Shown piece after piece: positions 1 through 12,745 of a stretch of 64,000 bases of DNA (position 1 is the first letter of the stretch; each line of letters opens with the position of its first letter). The stretch covers positions 372,001 through 436,000 of the forward strand of contig RCTD01000021.1 in NCBI GenBank assembly GCA_014898415.1, given 5' to 3'. Source of the DNA: Stromatinia cepivora (lineage: Eukaryota > Ascomycota > Leotiomycetes > Helotiales > Sclerotiniaceae). Made by a program: the position numbers and the translations under genes. Below the pieces are notes generated by a model, which saw only the letters and a program-made list of their open reading frames with translations, had not been told where the DNA came from and did no database searches.

Positions 1-159
1 AGCTTCTGTTTGATTATTGATTGTAGATATCGCATTAGATTTTTTAAAACTATAGTATAATGTTTTGTTGGTTTTGCTATAAATTGTGAAAGTCTTTCAA
101 TTGAGAATGTTATATCTGGTCGGGTGTATATCATTGAATGAATCATATTTTTTATTTGT

Positions 160-3070
160 TATTGATATTCGTTTATATCTGTTAGTTCATTGTCATCGGT
201 TGTTGATCGGAGATGGGTATAATTTATTATTGATAGTTTCTTGGTTTGATATTGTTTATATGTAATATTGTATTTGGTTAGTATAATATCGAGATATTTT
301 TTTTGATTTATAATTAATGTATATGTTTTTCTATTGCAAATGATTCTAATATTTAGGATCTTATTAATCTCCCTTAGATTCTTGATGTTAAAATGGGCCG
401 ATAGCTTTTCATCGAACCAAATGATTTGCGATGATGTATATGATGCAATAACGATATTATCGATATATACCAGTAATATTATATCACGGTTTTTGGATGT
501 ATATAGATATGGGTTTGTCAAATTTTGTACAAAATCTATATCTAAAAGTTCTTTTTTTAATAATAAATTCCAATCCCTTTCAATTTGTTTTAATTTATAT
601 AGACTTTATAAAGCTTGTAGTATATATCTCTTTTTGACTTTGATATCTTGGGATAGTTCGAGATAGATCTTTTTCTTCAAGTGTGATTCGATAAAAGTGT
701 TTTTGATATCGAAATATAAATATTCCAAATTTTCTTTTGCAATGATAACTAGGAATAATCTGAATGTATTTAGTTTTATTATTGATACAAATATTTCGTT
801 ATAATTCTTTTTTAGTATTTGATTGAATCCTCGAGCTATTAATCTTGTTTTGAATCGTTCTATTTTGTTATCCTTAGTTTTAATTGTAAATACTCATTTC
901 GTCGAAATCAGATTACTTCCTTTAAAGAGTATATATTCTTTCCAAATACCATTTTGAACCAAAGATATAATTTCCTTTTGGATAACTTCCTTTCATTTTT
1001 TAGAGTATTCTCGATCCGATATTGTTTCTTTATAAGTTCTTAATATTTTGATTTTTAGAATTTCTTCGGCCGGATATATTATATTTTCTATATTATTTAT
1101 ATTTATCAACGAAATTATGAAATCTGAAATAATCTTGTTTTTGATATAAGGGTCCATTTTATAAATAATTGGGATTATAATTATAATATATTCTATACTT
1201 TCTTGAATTTTGATCTGTATAGATATCGTAATCAACATTCTTATAATCTTGCTTTCCCATTCTTCTTTAGGATCTTATTCCATATCTTTTTTCTGTTTTC
1301 GTATTAGATATTTTAAGGATTCATCTTCAAAGTTTATTTTATCCTTTTGTTCAATCTTAAATGATTATAGATTTATTTCGTTTTTTGATTCTATTGAAAT
1401 AAATTTATCAGCAAAATTTAAGACGATTTTAAATTTTGCTTTTAATACAAATTCAGGATTTGCAAAAGTTGATTTTTGGATTGGATTCTCTAAAATGATG
1501 GATTCGATATCTGAAGTATCCTTAGAAAAAGATTTTTGATTTGTTTTTTGAATATTGTTATTTTCATCTTTATTGTATATTGATATTAATATATCTAATT
1601 TACCTGATCTTAATTTGACAATTGGGGTGCTTAATATAATTACTAAATTCGATATAATATCTACTGAAAAGAACATTTGGAACGAAGATAATATAGATAT
1701 TGCGTTTGATGTTGAGGATAAAAAAGGTGCCTTATTTGTTGTTGATTTATTACAAGGTTTTTGATCTAACTTTACATTCTTTATTCTTTATAGACCTGAT
1801 TCACAATTTCTTAATTTAAAATCCAAATCTCCTTTTCGATGAGATTTATTTATAATTACTCTATTTAATCGAAATATATAATCTAATTCTGGAGAATATA
1901 TTTTAATATATTTATTCGTAACTTTTGAATACCCTAAGAATATATCGATTCTCGAAATATCCTATAATTTGTTATATCTCTACCCTTTCGGAATAGTTTT
2001 GGAATTGATATAAATATAACATTTGCTCTTTTAGATTTTATATATCTTTATATTTAATATTGTATTTGTAAAAGCTTTTGTAAAGGATCGATCTATTCTG
2101 TTTATATTAAGATCAATATTAGTACGATTCCTGATATAAGTATTATACTTTATAGTTTCATCCCAAAATTCTAATAGTAATCCAGTTTCTTTTAGTATTG
2201 CTTTTATATCTATCTTTATAATCTTTATATTCTGTTCTGCAGGTTTGTTTTGATATAAAAAGGAAATTGTTGTAATTTCGGATCATATACCCGATGATTA
2301 TTCACGAATAGCTTGTAGAAGTTCCAATGTATTGTCAATTCTGATTACAATAATCTTTTCTTCAGTAGTTAATTTTATTTTCTTTTTTCAAGTTTTCAAT
2401 ATTTGAATTGTATCATCCTTTTGTTTAAATGATATGATTCAATTTACTCTTATACAATTGTCAATGATCAATATAAAATAACAATTCCCTTGAATCGATT
2501 TTGGGAATAATTCTACAATATCGAAATATATAAATTCGAATCTCTTTGATTTGTACAGACTCAATTGCTTTGAAATACGATTAATCATCTTGATGAGTAT
2601 ATACACTTTATAGATATCTAATTCAATTGAAACCTTTATCAGCTTGATTATACTGGATACCTTGTATAGATTCTTGATCTTATCTAAACCTAAATAATTG
2701 AATCTTTAATATTATAATAAGTATTTCTTTTTCTCCTTAAATATTAATTCGTTATCGATATTTTTAATACCATTAATTATCTTTGAAGAGAAGCCTTTTT
2801 TCTGATCATTTTGATATACATTAGAATAAAAAGCTATATCCTCATATTCTTTAATCATATATAAAATCATATATATTCCGTTTTGTATTTTAATACGGAT
2901 AACTTTCTTATTATCCTTTTTGAAATATATATAATAAAAATTGAATTCCTTTTGCAATCCTGTTTCATAGATCCTTTTTCTTGATAGCAAGTTTACTTCT
3001 AGTTTTGGTATATATAATACATTTGAAAGTAGCATCTTAGAATCATCTTTGTATACTATATCCATTAGAT
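160..3070 (-). pseudogene. pol: Copia pol relic (copy A): integrase and reverse transcriptase
   Basis: In minus-strand order: the protease/gag-pre-integrase segment 3065-2712 with the motif LLSNVLYIPKLEVNLLS; an integrase core near 2600-2250; the integrase C-terminal and linker region to about 1000; then reverse transcriptase fingers/palm (about 1000-160) with the motif VYIDNIVIAS, a degenerate YVDD box, in the frame 159-521. Stops and frameshifts occur throughout. The neighbouring gag relic and 5' LTR confirm the order LTR-gag-IN-RT, diagnostic of Ty1/Copia rather than Ty3/Gypsy. Confidence 0.8.
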
Positions 3071-3079
3071 TTTAATGGC

Positions 3080-4200
3080 GATAATACATCACTCCCCTAT
3101 CAATTTTTATCCTTCATTTGATAATAGATTCTATTAATCTGAATAATAAAGATTGATCAGATATATATAAAGAAACGCTTATATCGGTATACTATTTGTT
3201 AGGGAAAGCCTTATTAATGGTTTTCTTTATCAAATTACAATCTTCCTTTATTATATCTTCAATATCGAAGTTTGATTCAGAGATATTGTTAGTAAGGTGT
3301 ATTTGGTCTTTTTTGTTGAAATGGATCTTTTTCGGATTCAATAATTCCTTTTTCCTTTGGTAACGAAGATAATTACAAAAGAGTTTGCTGGTTTGTATTA
3401 AATATAGATAGTTTTGTATATAATGATCTTCCCTTTGATATAGATCACAAGCATTATTTAGGATTTCGAAATCTGATTCTTGGTGTCGAAAAGCATACCT
3501 AGATCCTTTTGCAATTTGTACTAGCTCTGATCTATCTTTAAGACAAAGTTCTTTAATTTATAAATGCTTGATCTTATCGTCGATATTAAAACTAATTTGG
3601 ATATCCAATATATCCACTATTCCTTAATAATCGATTGAAAGATTATATATTAAAACTAAGAACAAAACAGTATCTTGATATACTGACCAATAGTTTTCAT
3701 CTGTAACTCCTAATTTCCTTTTGTATTCTTTCAATTTATCCCAAACTTCGATAATGATTATATCAGAATAAATATTAGATTAGAATTTGAAGTTCTGGAT
3801 CATCGTTATATATATATTAACTGTGATTGCACTGATTCTGGTATATTTTGATTTAAAATATCTCCAGAGTATATATACTGTTGAATATTCATCGGTGAAG
3901 GTTTTATCGTTATCATTAAATATTATACAAATATACAATAATGTATTCGCTTCGTCCTTTAAATATTCCAATTTCAATTTGACATTATAACATATACAAC
4001 CATTGATCTCATAGGCAAATACTGTATTGGGTTCTGCAATCTGTATATATTCGTCTAATGTTTGATCAATTATATAAAACCATCCTTTCCCTTTCAATTG
4101 TATCTTTGTTTATCTGAATCATTGCTTATAGTTATTTTGATCGAATTTCGAAGGGTTGTTTGATTCCGATATTGTGAAGGTTTCTTGTTGTTTGATGAGT
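3080..4200 (-). pseudogene. gag: Copia gag relic (copy A)
   Basis: The longest surviving frame is 3780-4097. Its conceptual product contains DQTLDEYIQIAEPNTVFAYE, typical of the capsid region of fungal Copia Gag. Upstream, near 4200, the frame reads into an N-terminal stretch rich in Gln, Ser and Asn; downstream it is interrupted by several stops. The same block recurs in copy B at about 9280-10400, even more degraded. It is not expected to make a functional protein. The CCHC zinc knuckle expected at the end of Gag cannot be traced with confidence. Confidence 0.75.
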
Positions 4201-5102
4201 ATCGAAGATAGTCTTCAGATTTTTAAAACAATCTTAAAAAAGAATATACAATAAATAAATTCAAAATAATAAAGAAATATAAAAATAAAACAATAAAAGA
4301 ATTCATAAAATCGTATTATAATATATTTTCTTATAACTATACAAACTTGCTCTTCGCCTCTGCTATAATTCTGTATCAATATTATACAGACTGCTTTTCG
4401 TTTTGGCCTATAATATTATGAGTTATAAACTGTATTATTGTATTTCAACTCTGCTTCGATAATACTATATGAAAACTCTGATTTTCACTTTGTTTCACCC
4501 CTATTAGCTATACTAATCCTTTCTCGATTTGCTTTGCTTTTTAATTACTATTATGCAATCGGATCTTATAATTTATTGACTTTTGATGCAGGAAATAATA
4601 ATATTGTTGATTATATAGATTGAACTTAGGATCTATATTTCTAATAAAAGTAGAATTAAGGTTATCCCCAAATATAGTCTGTGTATCATTGTAGTCTTGT
4701 GACCTCAATTCTAATCCTATGATGGTCTCATTTCCAACATATAATCCATTATTAACAATTTCTTGATTTGATGTTATTTATATATAATACTATATTTAGT
4801 TAATATAATATCAAGATATTCTTCTTGATCTATAATTAATATATACACTTTTTTATTACAAATAATCCTAACACCTAAAATCTTACTAATCTCCCCTAGA
4901 TTCTTAATATTAAAACAAACTGATAGCTTTTCATCGAACCAAATGATTTATAATAATATATATAATACAATAACGATATCATTAATATATACCAATAATA
5001 TTATATTACAATCTTTGGATATATACAAACATAAATCTACCAAACTTTATATAAAGCTTATACCTAAAAGCTCTTTCTTCAATAATAAACTCCAATCCCT
5101 TC

Positions 5103-5252
5103 TGTCACGAGATACACGTGATCGCGTCCGATCGGGCTAGTACAATATTAAGCTTCGAGCCGATCATATATATAGCTTTGTAGTACACTCTTTTTAGCTT
5201 TATAACTTTTAATTCTAAAATTGATCTTTAAACGCTTATTGAATTTATTATA
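5103..5252 (+). repeat. 5' LTR of gag-only element, copy 1
   Basis: 150 bp, starting TGTCACGAGATACACG. Near-identical to the 3' LTR at 6629-6780 and to the two LTRs of copy 2 (18498-18647, 20024-20173). The terminal CA is mutated to TA, a RIP-type change. Confidence 0.9.
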
Positions 5253-5489
5253 TTATTAAAAACTTTTCCAGATAAGAAATGGAATAACATTTGTATATAC
5301 TTATATATATTCCACTTATTTTTATCTAGGTATATCGTTTCTATTCTTTCGTTTATATATAAATCTTCTTAATATTATTCAAAAATATTATCTTTTTTCT
5401 TACCCTTAATTTCTAAGTTATGGATTATAATTCGATAAATCTTACAATTATAGAATTTTATAACGAAATAATTTGTTAATAGAATGAAA

Positions 5490-6560
5490 TCTTGTTTTTA
5501 TACTCTTTAATTCTCGAATGCATTTTTGTTGCTTATATTTCTTCTCATTCGAAATCTTTTCTCCCTGATCCTGAAAAATTCAATAGTAACTTTCAAAAGT
5601 TCGATATCTGGCTTCCCTCGATTCAAGCGAAACTACAAGTAAACGGTATTGTGATCAGTGATTCTATAATTCAATTTTATTATATTTATTTCAATTTTGA
5701 ATTTTATATATAAACTATAGTATTATTTCAGTTTTCTTTTTTTGATTAAAATATTCCCTTAGATTATACAACGATCCTAAATTAACTTATATGTATTTAT
5801 AATAATCCGAATAAAGTTCAAGAAGTTGAAGACAAGTTATTCATTCTCAAACAAAAAATCGATTCTTTATATATCTATATTGCAAAATTCGAAAAAACTC
5901 TTTACAAAACCAAAAATCAGAATTAACCCGATTCGAATAAAATCTCAACCTTTTATAATAGATTCAATGTTATTTTTAGAAATCATCTTTCTTAATAACT
6001 TTCTTTTCCCTATTCCTACCCCGATTTTATTCAGGTTATGCAACAATTAATTACTTGTACAGTAAATAGATTTTTTGTATCATTTTATTTTAGTGAATCT
6101 AAAGCCCTATATATATTACAGAATCCATCCTACTCTCGAAATTACAATCTAATGGATGTTAGTAATCTTAATGTCATTGGTGTTTTTAGCCCTTTTGATA
6201 TCCAATCGGATAAACCCGATCGTACCTTGATTCTACCCTGTGTACAAGCGCCCGAATTTTCCCTTTCTAAAAGAACTCTCTTATACAAGTAAAATAAATG
6301 TGTATAATATAAAAGTATCTTCTATTAAATATGAGTTTATCCGTTAGATCCATATCAAGGAATCCGAGATCAATAAAAGCCTATTCCGGTTATTACATTG
6401 ATTATTGAATCCGAAAGCAACGATGATAAGAACCTAAAAAAGATAATCAATAACCAATATTTTGAAGATCGCTTAAAGGAGGTATATAGTATAATAAATA
6501 CATATTCGTTGGCTGTGATACAATCTGTATATCAAGTATTTTTATCAAAAGAAGATTAAT
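5490..6560 (+). pseudogene. gag: Ty3-type Gag relic of gag-only element, copy 1
   Basis: One ancestral frame can be followed from about 5490 to a stop just before 6560, interrupted by RIP-type stops and small shifts. Surviving pieces: 5492-5713 with LPDPEKFNSNFQKFDIWLPS; about 5800-5930 with NNPNKVQEVEDKLFILKQ and YIAKFEKTLY; 6038-6292. These match the order of motifs in fungal Ty3-type capsid proteins (P.PEKF.G start, central YIA.FE motif). The frame ends about 55 bp before the polypurine tract, so Gag is the only product the element ever had room for. No CCHC knuckle is visible. Confidence 0.75.
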
Positions 6561-6628
6561 GATCATTTTATATTTAAGTTATTCATTTTAAATGAATTCA
6601 AAGCGAATTCTTCAAAAGGAGGGGGTAG

Positions 6629-6780
6629 TATCACGAGATATATATGATCACATCCGATCGGACTAATACAGTACTAAGCTTCGAGCCGATCATATATATA
6701 TAGCTTCGTAGCACACTCTCTTTAGCTCTGTAGCTTTTAATTCTAAGATTGATCTCTAAACGCTCGTTGGGTTCGTCACA
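6629..6780 (+). repeat. 3' LTR of gag-only element, copy 1
   Basis: 152 bp, ends GTTCGTCACA and is followed by the target duplication CCTTC. Preceded immediately by the polypurine tract. Confidence 0.9.
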
Positions 6781-6852
6781 CCTTCCAACTTACTTCAAAC
6801 CATATAAACTTTGTAGAATTTATAATATATATCCCTTTTCGATTTTAATACT

Positions 6853-7044
6853 TTAAAATAATTCGAGATAAATCTCTTCCTTCAAATACAATTCAATAAA
6901 AGCGTTTTTGATATCGAAATATAAGCATTTCAAATTTTCCTTTGCAACAATAATTAAAAATAATCTAAATATATTTAATCTTATTATTAATATAAATATT
7001 TCGTTATAATCTTTTCCTAATATCTGATTAAATCTTCGAACCAC
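6853..7044 (-). pseudogene. pol: Copia reverse transcriptase fragment (copy B)
   Basis: A 63-codon stretch containing ARGFNQ-like and FDIKNAFIELYLKEEIYLEL motifs. The Asp of FDIKNAF corresponds to the first catalytic Asp of the palm domain (DVKTAFLNG in Copia). The frame is closed by stops on both sides, and the rest of the domain lies to the left beyond the nested element. Confidence 0.75.
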
Positions 7045-8517
7045 TAATCTTGCTTTGAATCATTCTATTTTATTATTCTTGATTTTAATTATAAATATCT
7101 ATTTCATCGAAATCAGATTACTTTCTTTAGAAAATATATATTCTTCCCAAATACCATTTTGAATCAAAGATATAATTTCCTTTTGAATAACTTTCTTTCA
7201 TTTTTCAAAATATTCTTGATCCAATATTACTTCCTTATAAATTCTTAGTATTTTGATTCTCAGAATTTTTTCAACTAAATATATTATACCTTTTATATTA
7301 TCTGTATCTATTAACGAAATCATAAAATCTGAAATAATCTTATCTTTGATATAAGGATCTATTTTGTAAATAATTGAGATTGTAATCATAACATATTCTA
7401 TATTTTCTTAAGTTTTGATCTATATAGATATCACAATCAATATCTTTATAATCTTGCTTTCCTATTCTTCTTCAAGATCTTATTCTATATTTCTTTTCTG
7501 TTTTCATATTAAATACCTTGAAGATTCATCTTTAAGATTCATTACATCCTCTTATTCGATTTCAAATAATTATAAATTTACTTCGCTTTTTGATCCTATT
7601 GAAATAAACTTATCAGCAAAATTTAAAACAATCTTAAATTTTGCTCCCAATACAAATTCAAAATCTACAAAAATTAACTTTTAAATTAGAACCTCTAGAA
7701 TAATGGATTCGATATCTAAAATATTCTTAGAAAAAGATTCTTGATTTATCTTTTGAATATTACCATCTTCATCTTCATCGTATATTAATATTAATATATC
7801 TAATTTACCTGATTTCAACTCGACAATTAGAATATTTAATACAATCATTAAACTCAATATAATATCTACTGAAAAAAACATTTGAAATGAAAATGATACA
7901 AATATTATATTTAATATTGAAAATAGAAAAAATACCTTGTTTACTGCTGATCTATCATAAAATCTTCGATTTAGCTTTATATTCTTTATTTCTTATAGAT
8001 CTGATTCACAATTTCTTAATTTAAAATCCAAATCTCCTCTTCAATAAGATTTATTTATAATTACTCTACTTAATCGAAATATATAGCCTAATTTTAAAGA
8101 ATATATTTTGATATATTTATTTATAATTTTTGAATATCCTAAGAATATATTGATTCTCGAAATATCCCATAATTTATTATATTTTTGCTCTTTCGAAATA
8201 GTTTTGGGATTAATATAAATATAATATTTACTCCCTCAAACTTTATATATCTCTATATCTAATATTATATCTATAAAAACTTCTATAAAAAATCAATCTA
8301 TTCTATTTATATTAGAACCAATACTAATACAATTTCTAATATAAACATTATACTTTACAACTTCATTCCAAAATTTTAATAATAATTCAGCTTCTTTTAA
8401 TATTACTTTTATATCTACTTTTACAATCCTTATATTCTATTCTGCAAATCTATTTTGATATAAAAAAGCAATTATTATAATTTCGGATTATATATCTAAT
8501 AATTATTCATAAATAAT

Positions 8518-8769
8518 TTATAGAAATTCCAATATATTATCAATCCTAACTATAATGATCTTTTCTTTAATAACCAATTCCATCTCCTTTTTCCAAATTT
8601 TCAATATTTGAATTATATTATCTTTTTGTTTAAATAATATAATCCAATTTATTCTTATACAATTATTGATAATTAATATGAAATAACGATTCCCTTGAAT
8701 CGATTTTGGGAATAATTCTACAATATCGAAATATATAAATTCGAGTTTCTTTGATTTATACAAATTCAA
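8518..8769 (-). pseudogene. pol: Copia integrase core fragment (copy B)
   Basis: An 83-codon open stretch with the motif FIYFDIVELFPKSIQGNRYF followed by ...RIDN.LEFL. The first Asp of FDI and the Asp of RIDN match the first two acidic residues of the D,D(35)E catalytic triad of retroviral-type integrases; the Glu lies beyond the stop. It is a remnant, not a gene. Confidence 0.75.
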
Positions 8770-10941
8770 TTATTTCGGAATATAATTGATCATTTTAATA
8801 AATATATATACTTCGTAGATATCTAATTCAATTGGGATCTTTATTGGTTTGATTATATTGAATATTTTGTATAAATTTTTGATCTTGTTTAAATCTAAAT
8901 AATTGAATCTTTGATATCATAATAAATATCTCTCTTTTTCCTTAAATATTAATTCATTATCAATACCTTTAATATCATCGATTATCTTTAAAGAAAAGCC
9001 TTTTTCCTAATCATTTTGATATACATTCGAATAAAGAATTATATCCTTATATCCTTTGATTATATATAAAATCATATATATTCTATTTTATATTCTAATA
9101 TAAATGATTTTCTTATTATCCTTTTTGAAATATATATAATACAAATTGAATTTCTTTTGCAATTCTATTTTACAGATTCTTTTTTTTAATAACAAATTTA
9201 CTTTTAGTTTTAATATATATAATACATTTGAAAATAGTATCTTAAAACTATCTTTATATATTATATCTACTAAATTCTAATAACAATAATATATTATTTC
9301 TCTATCAATCTTTATCTTTCATTTAATAATAGAATTTATTAATCTAAATAATAAAGATTGATCAAATATATATAAAAAAGTATTTATATCGGCATATTAT
9401 TTATTAAAGGAAATTTTATTAATAATCTCCTTTATCAAATTACAATCTTTCTTTATTATATCCTCAATATCAAAATCTAATTCAAAAATATTATTAATAG
9501 AATATATTTGATCTTTTTTATTAAAATAAACCTTTTCAGATTCAATAATCTTTTTCTTTTTTGATAACAAAAATAATTATAAAGAAATTTGTTAGTTCAT
9601 ATTAAATATAAACAATCTTATATATAATAATCTTTTTTTTGATATAGATTATAAACATTATTTAAAATCTTGAAATCTGATTTTTGATATCGAAAAATAT
9701 ATCTAAATCCTTTTACAATTTATATTTACTTTAATTCATTCTTAAAACAAAATTCCTTAATTTATAAATATTTAATCTTATCATCAATACTAAAACTAAT
9801 TTGAATATCCAATATATCCATTATTTTTTAATAATCGATTAAAAGATTATATATTAAAACCAAAAACAAAATAATATCTTAATATATTAATTAATAATTT
9901 TCATTTGTAATCCCTAATTTCCTTTTATACTTTTCCAATTTATCCCAAATTTCGATAATAATTATATCGGAATAAATATTAAATTGAAATTTAAAATTCT
10001 GGATCATCATTATATATATATTGATTATAATTATATTGATTCTAATATATTTTGATTTAAAATATCTCTAAAATATATATACTATTAAATATTCATTGAT
10101 AAAGGTTTCATTATTATTATTAAATATTATACAAATATACAATAATATATTTATTTCATCCTTTAAATATTCTGATTTCAATTTGATATTATAATATATA
10201 CAATTATTGATCTTATAAATAAATACTATATTGAATCCTGTAATCTATATATATTCATTTAATATTTGATCAATTATATAAAACCATTCTTTTTTTTTCA
10301 ATTGTATCTTCGTTTATCTAAACTATCATTTATAATTGTTTTAATTGAACTTCGAAAAATTATTTGATTTTAATATTATAAAAATTTCTTGTTGTTTGAT
10401 GAATATCAAAGATAATCTTTAGGTTTTTAAAACAATCTTAAAAAATATATTACAAATAGATTCAAAATAATAAAGAAATATAAAAAATAAAACAATAAAA
10501 AAATTTATAAAATTATATTATAATATATTTTTTTGTAACTATACAAATTTGTTTTTCACTTTTATTATAATTCTGTATCAACATTATATAAATTATTTTC
10601 CGTTTTGATCTATAATATTGTAAATTATAAACTATATTATCATATTTCAATTCTATTTCGATAATATTATATAAAAATTCTGATTTTCATTCTATTTCAT
10701 CCCTATTAACTATATTAATCCTTTTTCAATTTGCTTTGTTTTTTAATCATTATTATACAACCGGATCTTATAATCTATTAATTTTTGATATAAGAAATAA
10801 TAATATTATTGACTATATAAATTGAATTAAGGATCTATTATTCTAATAGAAATAGAATTGAGGTTATTCCCAAATATGGTCTATGCATCATTGTGATCAC
10901 ATAACCTCAATTCTAATCCTATGATGGCCTCATTTCCAACA

Positions 10942-12745
10942 TTTATCAATATATAATTTGAAATATAAAATATATTATATTCATCAATATATCGATTCAA
11001 ATTTGTATCAAAAAAATGATAACTTCAATATAAATATTGTTTCGTCTTTAATTAATATATTAGTTTTCCGATATAAATCCGATTGTTTGTAATTAGTTTT
11101 CATTAATGATTTTTTCAGAATTATATAAAGACTAGCTTCACCCCTTCTTTTGGAAGAGGCCTGGTATTCCGTCAAAGGGAAGAGGCTTCAAGCATTCCGC
11201 CAGGGTCCTATTTGAAACAGAAATGCGGCTATTATCGTATATGAATTCACTCATTATACTCCTCAAGGGTAGTATCAAAGGCTTCATTATCATAATCTCA
11301 ACTTCAATATCTTCAACTTCAATATTCAAAATTCTTCAATCTTCCGATGAGATCCCGAAGGTTCTTTATATGCTTTCGTCTTTTCGTTCTTTTGTTTAAA
11401 TGATTTGTATAATTTAAAGATTTGTTTTCGAATTTCGTAAAATAGAATAAAGTTCAATTTGTATATTATATTCATATCTTTCGAATAAATCTTTTCAATT
11501 CCTTTTTCTTGTTTTCTTGATTCGAAGGTTTTTCGTAGTATTTTTGGTAGATTTTCGACAATATTCCGAAGGGTTTTCGAAGGTTCGTTTCGAGGCCAAA
11601 TTCGTATATGTTTTGAAGGTAAATTTTCGAAGGTTTTTCGATAATATTCCGAAGGGTTTTCGAAGGTTCGTTTTGAGGTCAAATTCGTATATATTTTAAA
11701 GGTAAATTTCGAAGGTGAATTTTGAAGGGTTTTCGAAGGTTTTCGATAAGGTTCGAAGGCTTTTATGAATTAAAAAAAATGAGATTATTCCCAAAATTAA
11801 CCGACGAGTTGTTTTCAAAGATGAATGAAAAGAATTATAAGAATCATAGTAAAGAATCGATTAATTTCGAATAACAATAGGTTTGGGTTTAAAATCAAGA
11901 CTTTTCATTACTTTCTTTCTAATAGTATTGAAGAATTCCCCTCTATATAGATGAAAACTCTTCAAACTAGCGTACAATTCGGCCCGCTTTCGGCTAGCCC
12001 TAGTTTCGTAGTTGAGGTTCGTAACAATAAGAATGATAAGGATAATAAGGATAATAAAAATCATATACTCATTAATACTCATACTAATATTTCAGTATAC
12101 ATCATTATATAGCTCTTCACCTTCTATAGATTCTAATTCTTTAAACAAATCAAAATGTATTAATTATCAAGAGTATTATACGTTCGTTGATAAGCTTCAC
12201 TTCCCCGTATACAGTTGTCCCGACATTAATATATATCTATTATAGTTACGAATTATTATTCTTTTACCTTCGATATTATACTTGATTCCTAGTTATAAAT
12301 CTGTGACGACCGTACCATCCTTACCATCCTTACCGTTATATAGGCTGAGTAATATCTAACAACCAATACTAGCTGCGAGGTAGAGGAGTGGCAACTCCTG
12401 ACGAAGAACAATAACAACAATGTTAATTAATATCTTTCAAAAACTTTAATCCTTATAATATTGTTTTATTTTCATTTGTCAATTTATATAATTACTATAT
12501 GATTTGAATCAAAATCGTGTTGAAAGGCTGCACGTGACATTTTTGAGAAAAGTTCTGGTCTGTGCAGGACCCATTGTGCGTTTACTTCTGTAGGTAAAAT
12601 CATAGGCAGGTTTTGGATAGTTGTCAGAGCAACAAAGCATGGCAGAATCCATATATATTCGATAACAACAGAAACCATACAAAACTTACCAACAACATTG
12701 CAAATAAATCACAGGCTTACGATCCTAATTATCTTGAAGTTTACC
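10942..12745. other. Gene-free AT-rich stretch of unrecognised repeat remnants
   Basis: No gene is supported. 10942-11130 is AT-rich flank. 11138-11760 holds an unrecognised relic with a tandem duplication (listed separately). 11760-12300 is low-complexity AT sequence with short GATAA runs. Around 12300-12415 a stretch beginning TGTGACGACC is more GC-rich than its neighbours and looks like an LTR edge, but no partner repeat is in the window. The last 250 bp lead into the orphan gene and may include its promoter. Confidence 0.5.
11560..11707. repeat. Two-unit tandem duplication, period about 83 bp
   Basis: The block beginning AATATTCCGAAGGG at 11560 recurs at 11643. Both units run through TTTCGAAGGTTCGTTT and CAAATTCGTATAT to a GGTAAA end. 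The surrounding sequence (11509-11760) is dense in the short motif TTTCGAAGG. An open frame crosses the duplication on the minus strand (11326-11682), but it probably only reflects the scarcity of stops in this repeat. Confidence 0.7.

Larger units (their letters stand above)
1..4739 (-). mobile_element. Ty1/Copia retrotransposon copy A, RIP-degraded, truncated by the window edge
   Basis: Read on the minus strand this is a Copia element whose 5' LTR end is at the right: it starts TGTTGGAAATGAG at 4739. Leftward follow an LTR of roughly 0.45 kb (inner edge not fixed because the partner LTR is outside the window), a gag relic (about 4200-3080), a gag-pre-integrase region (3065-2712), an integrase core (about 2600-2250) and a reverse transcriptase (about 1000-160) with a YVDD-box derivative near 460-490. 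The RNase H and 3' LTR lie left of position 1. Frames are broken by many stops of the types RIP creates from CAA, CAG, CGA and TGG codons. The element abuts copy B at 4739/4740, where B resumes inside its own reverse transcriptase, so A probably inserted into B. Confidence 0.9.
5103..6780 (+). mobile_element. Gag-only LTR element (TR-GAG-like), copy 1
   Basis: Complete small LTR retroelement: 5' LTR 5103-5252, internal region 5253-6628, 3' LTR 6629-6780. It is flanked by the 5-bp target duplication CCTTC at 5098-5102 and 6781-6785. LTR termini are TG...CA, altered to TA at the left end of the 3' LTR and to TA at the right end of the 5' LTR. A polypurine tract (AAAAGGAGGGGG, 6614-6625) lies directly before the 3' LTR, so the element is transcribed on the plus strand. 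The interior encodes only a Gag-like protein; no protease, integrase or reverse transcriptase is visible and there is no room for them. It must therefore be mobilised in trans. Confidence 0.9.
4740..10941 (-). mobile_element. Ty1/Copia retrotransposon copy B, nested and interrupted
   Basis: This is a second copy of the family of copy A, with the same layout on the minus strand: 5' LTR end at 10941 (same TGTTGGAAATGAG start), gag about 10400-9280, integrase about 8770-8500, reverse transcriptase about 7090-6850 continued at 5102-4740. The copy stops at 4740, inside the reverse transcriptase, at the LTR edge of copy A. A 1678-bp gag-only LTR element sits inside it at 5103-6780; joining 5102 to 6786 restores collinearity with copy A around position 575. 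This copy is visibly more AT-rich and more broken than A, as expected if it is older. Confidence 0.88.

Noticed and set aside
11326..11682. Minus-strand open frame of 118 codons
   Set aside because: It spans the TTTCGAAGG-rich duplication; its repeated SKTLRNIV/SEYYRKTF-like segments mirror the DNA repeat rather than a protein family.
12370..12415. GC-richer GAGGTAGAGGAGTGGCAACT segment resembling part of a tRNA
   Set aside because: No cloverleaf with acceptor stem and T-loop could be formed; more likely part of an LTR edge.
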